Positions 15,646-15,906 of a stretch of 15,906 nt of DNA are shown one piece after another; the stretch's first letter is position 1, and each line of letters begins with the position of its first letter. Location: contig JBBHKE010001564.1 of assembly GCA_037447655.1 (NCBI GenBank), positions 373,768 through 389,673 on the forward strand, read 5' to 3'. The translations under genes and the position numbers were made by a program. The DNA is from Zygnema cylindricum (lineage: Eukaryota; Streptophyta; Zygnematophyceae; Zygnematales; Zygnemataceae). Below the pieces are notes generated by a model. The model was not told the DNA's origin, ran no database searches, and saw only the letters and a program-made list of their open reading frames with translations.

Positions 15646-15906
15646 TGAAACTCTGAGACCTCCATAAGTCCTCAGAGTGGACAGCTTCCAAGAAGCCTGT
15701 AAGATAATCCTGACCCCTTTGTGTTTAAGCAAAAATAACTGCCACCCTGGCAGACAAAAACTCTGACCAACTTCACCCATGTGAAGACAAGACTCCCCTG
15801 AGTCGATAGCAAAAAGAATCTCTGAATTTGCTCCCCTGAGCAGTAAGTTATGGAGGGTCAAAGTTGACCTTTTGTACAAAAGCTCTCTGGGAGAGGGGGT
15901 CCTATC
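15646..15906 (-). repeat. LTR of the element A family, second copy, cut by right edge
   Basis: It begins TGAAACTCT, as the element A LTR inner end does at 1593, and 15741-15896 aligns with 1831-1990. No primer site or gag lies to the left of it, so this is either a solo LTR or the 3' LTR of an element extending to the right. It contains nine perfect short stems in about 250 bp: arms at 15650-15657/15671-15678, 15684-15688/15692-15696, 15739-15744/15748-15753, 15771-15776/15781-15786, 15791-15795/15800-15804, 15829-15833/15838-15842, 15856-15861/15864-15869, the palindrome 15869-15882, and 15883-15887/15891-15895. Confidence 0.7.

Overview
This is eukaryotic repeat-rich DNA with no recognisable host gene, rRNA or canonical tRNA. 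Two Ty1/copia-type retrotransposon coding regions, several DNA-transposon termini with target-site duplications, SINE-like tRNA-related pieces, purine/pyrimidine tracts and minisatellites fill most of it. The gag types (WxxW/UBN2-like gag followed by a CCHC knuckle) and the style of decay (many Gln-type codons turned into TAA/TAG) suggest a plant-lineage genome, but the window alone does not prove this.

Layout. (1) 1-2060, minus strand: the 5' end of a decayed copia element A. Its gag-pol frame reads leftwards off the window edge. A primer site complementary to the anticodon arm of initiator tRNA-Met abuts its 5' LTR. (2) 2061-3480: non-coding, with a 56-bp foldback, a tRNA-like Pol III promoter candidate, a 22/25-bp minisatellite, and GA-rich and A-rich tracts. 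(3) About 3488-8588, plus strand: copia element B, with gag, protease, integrase, RT, RNase H, polypurine tract and LTR in the normal copia order. All its reading frames are broken. It lacks a 5' LTR, and its LTR is followed by a leader and what looks like the start of gag, so it appears circularly permuted. (4) 8589-9664: non-coding, including a 220-bp foldback around a 14-bp minisatellite. (5) 9665-12070: two members of one Harbinger/Tourist-like non-autonomous family (776 and 956 bp), each with 16-bp inverted termini and TTA on both flanks. (6) 12133-12971: an 823-bp hAT-like element with near-perfect 8-bp target duplications and subterminal clusters of CGATATATCG-type motifs. (7) 12972-15645: non-coding, with two related ~200-bp SINE-like repeats flanked by poly-pyrimidine and poly-purine tracts. 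(8) 15646-15906: another LTR of the element A family, in the same orientation, cut by the right edge.

Nothing here works together as a pathway; the logic is that of a transposon graveyard. The observations most worth following are the chain of small stem-loops in the element A LTR family (with compensatory changes between the two copies), the half-tRNA primer site that contains a gag AUG, the circularly permuted structure of element B, and the complete termini of three DNA transposons whose mobilising enzymes are not in the window.
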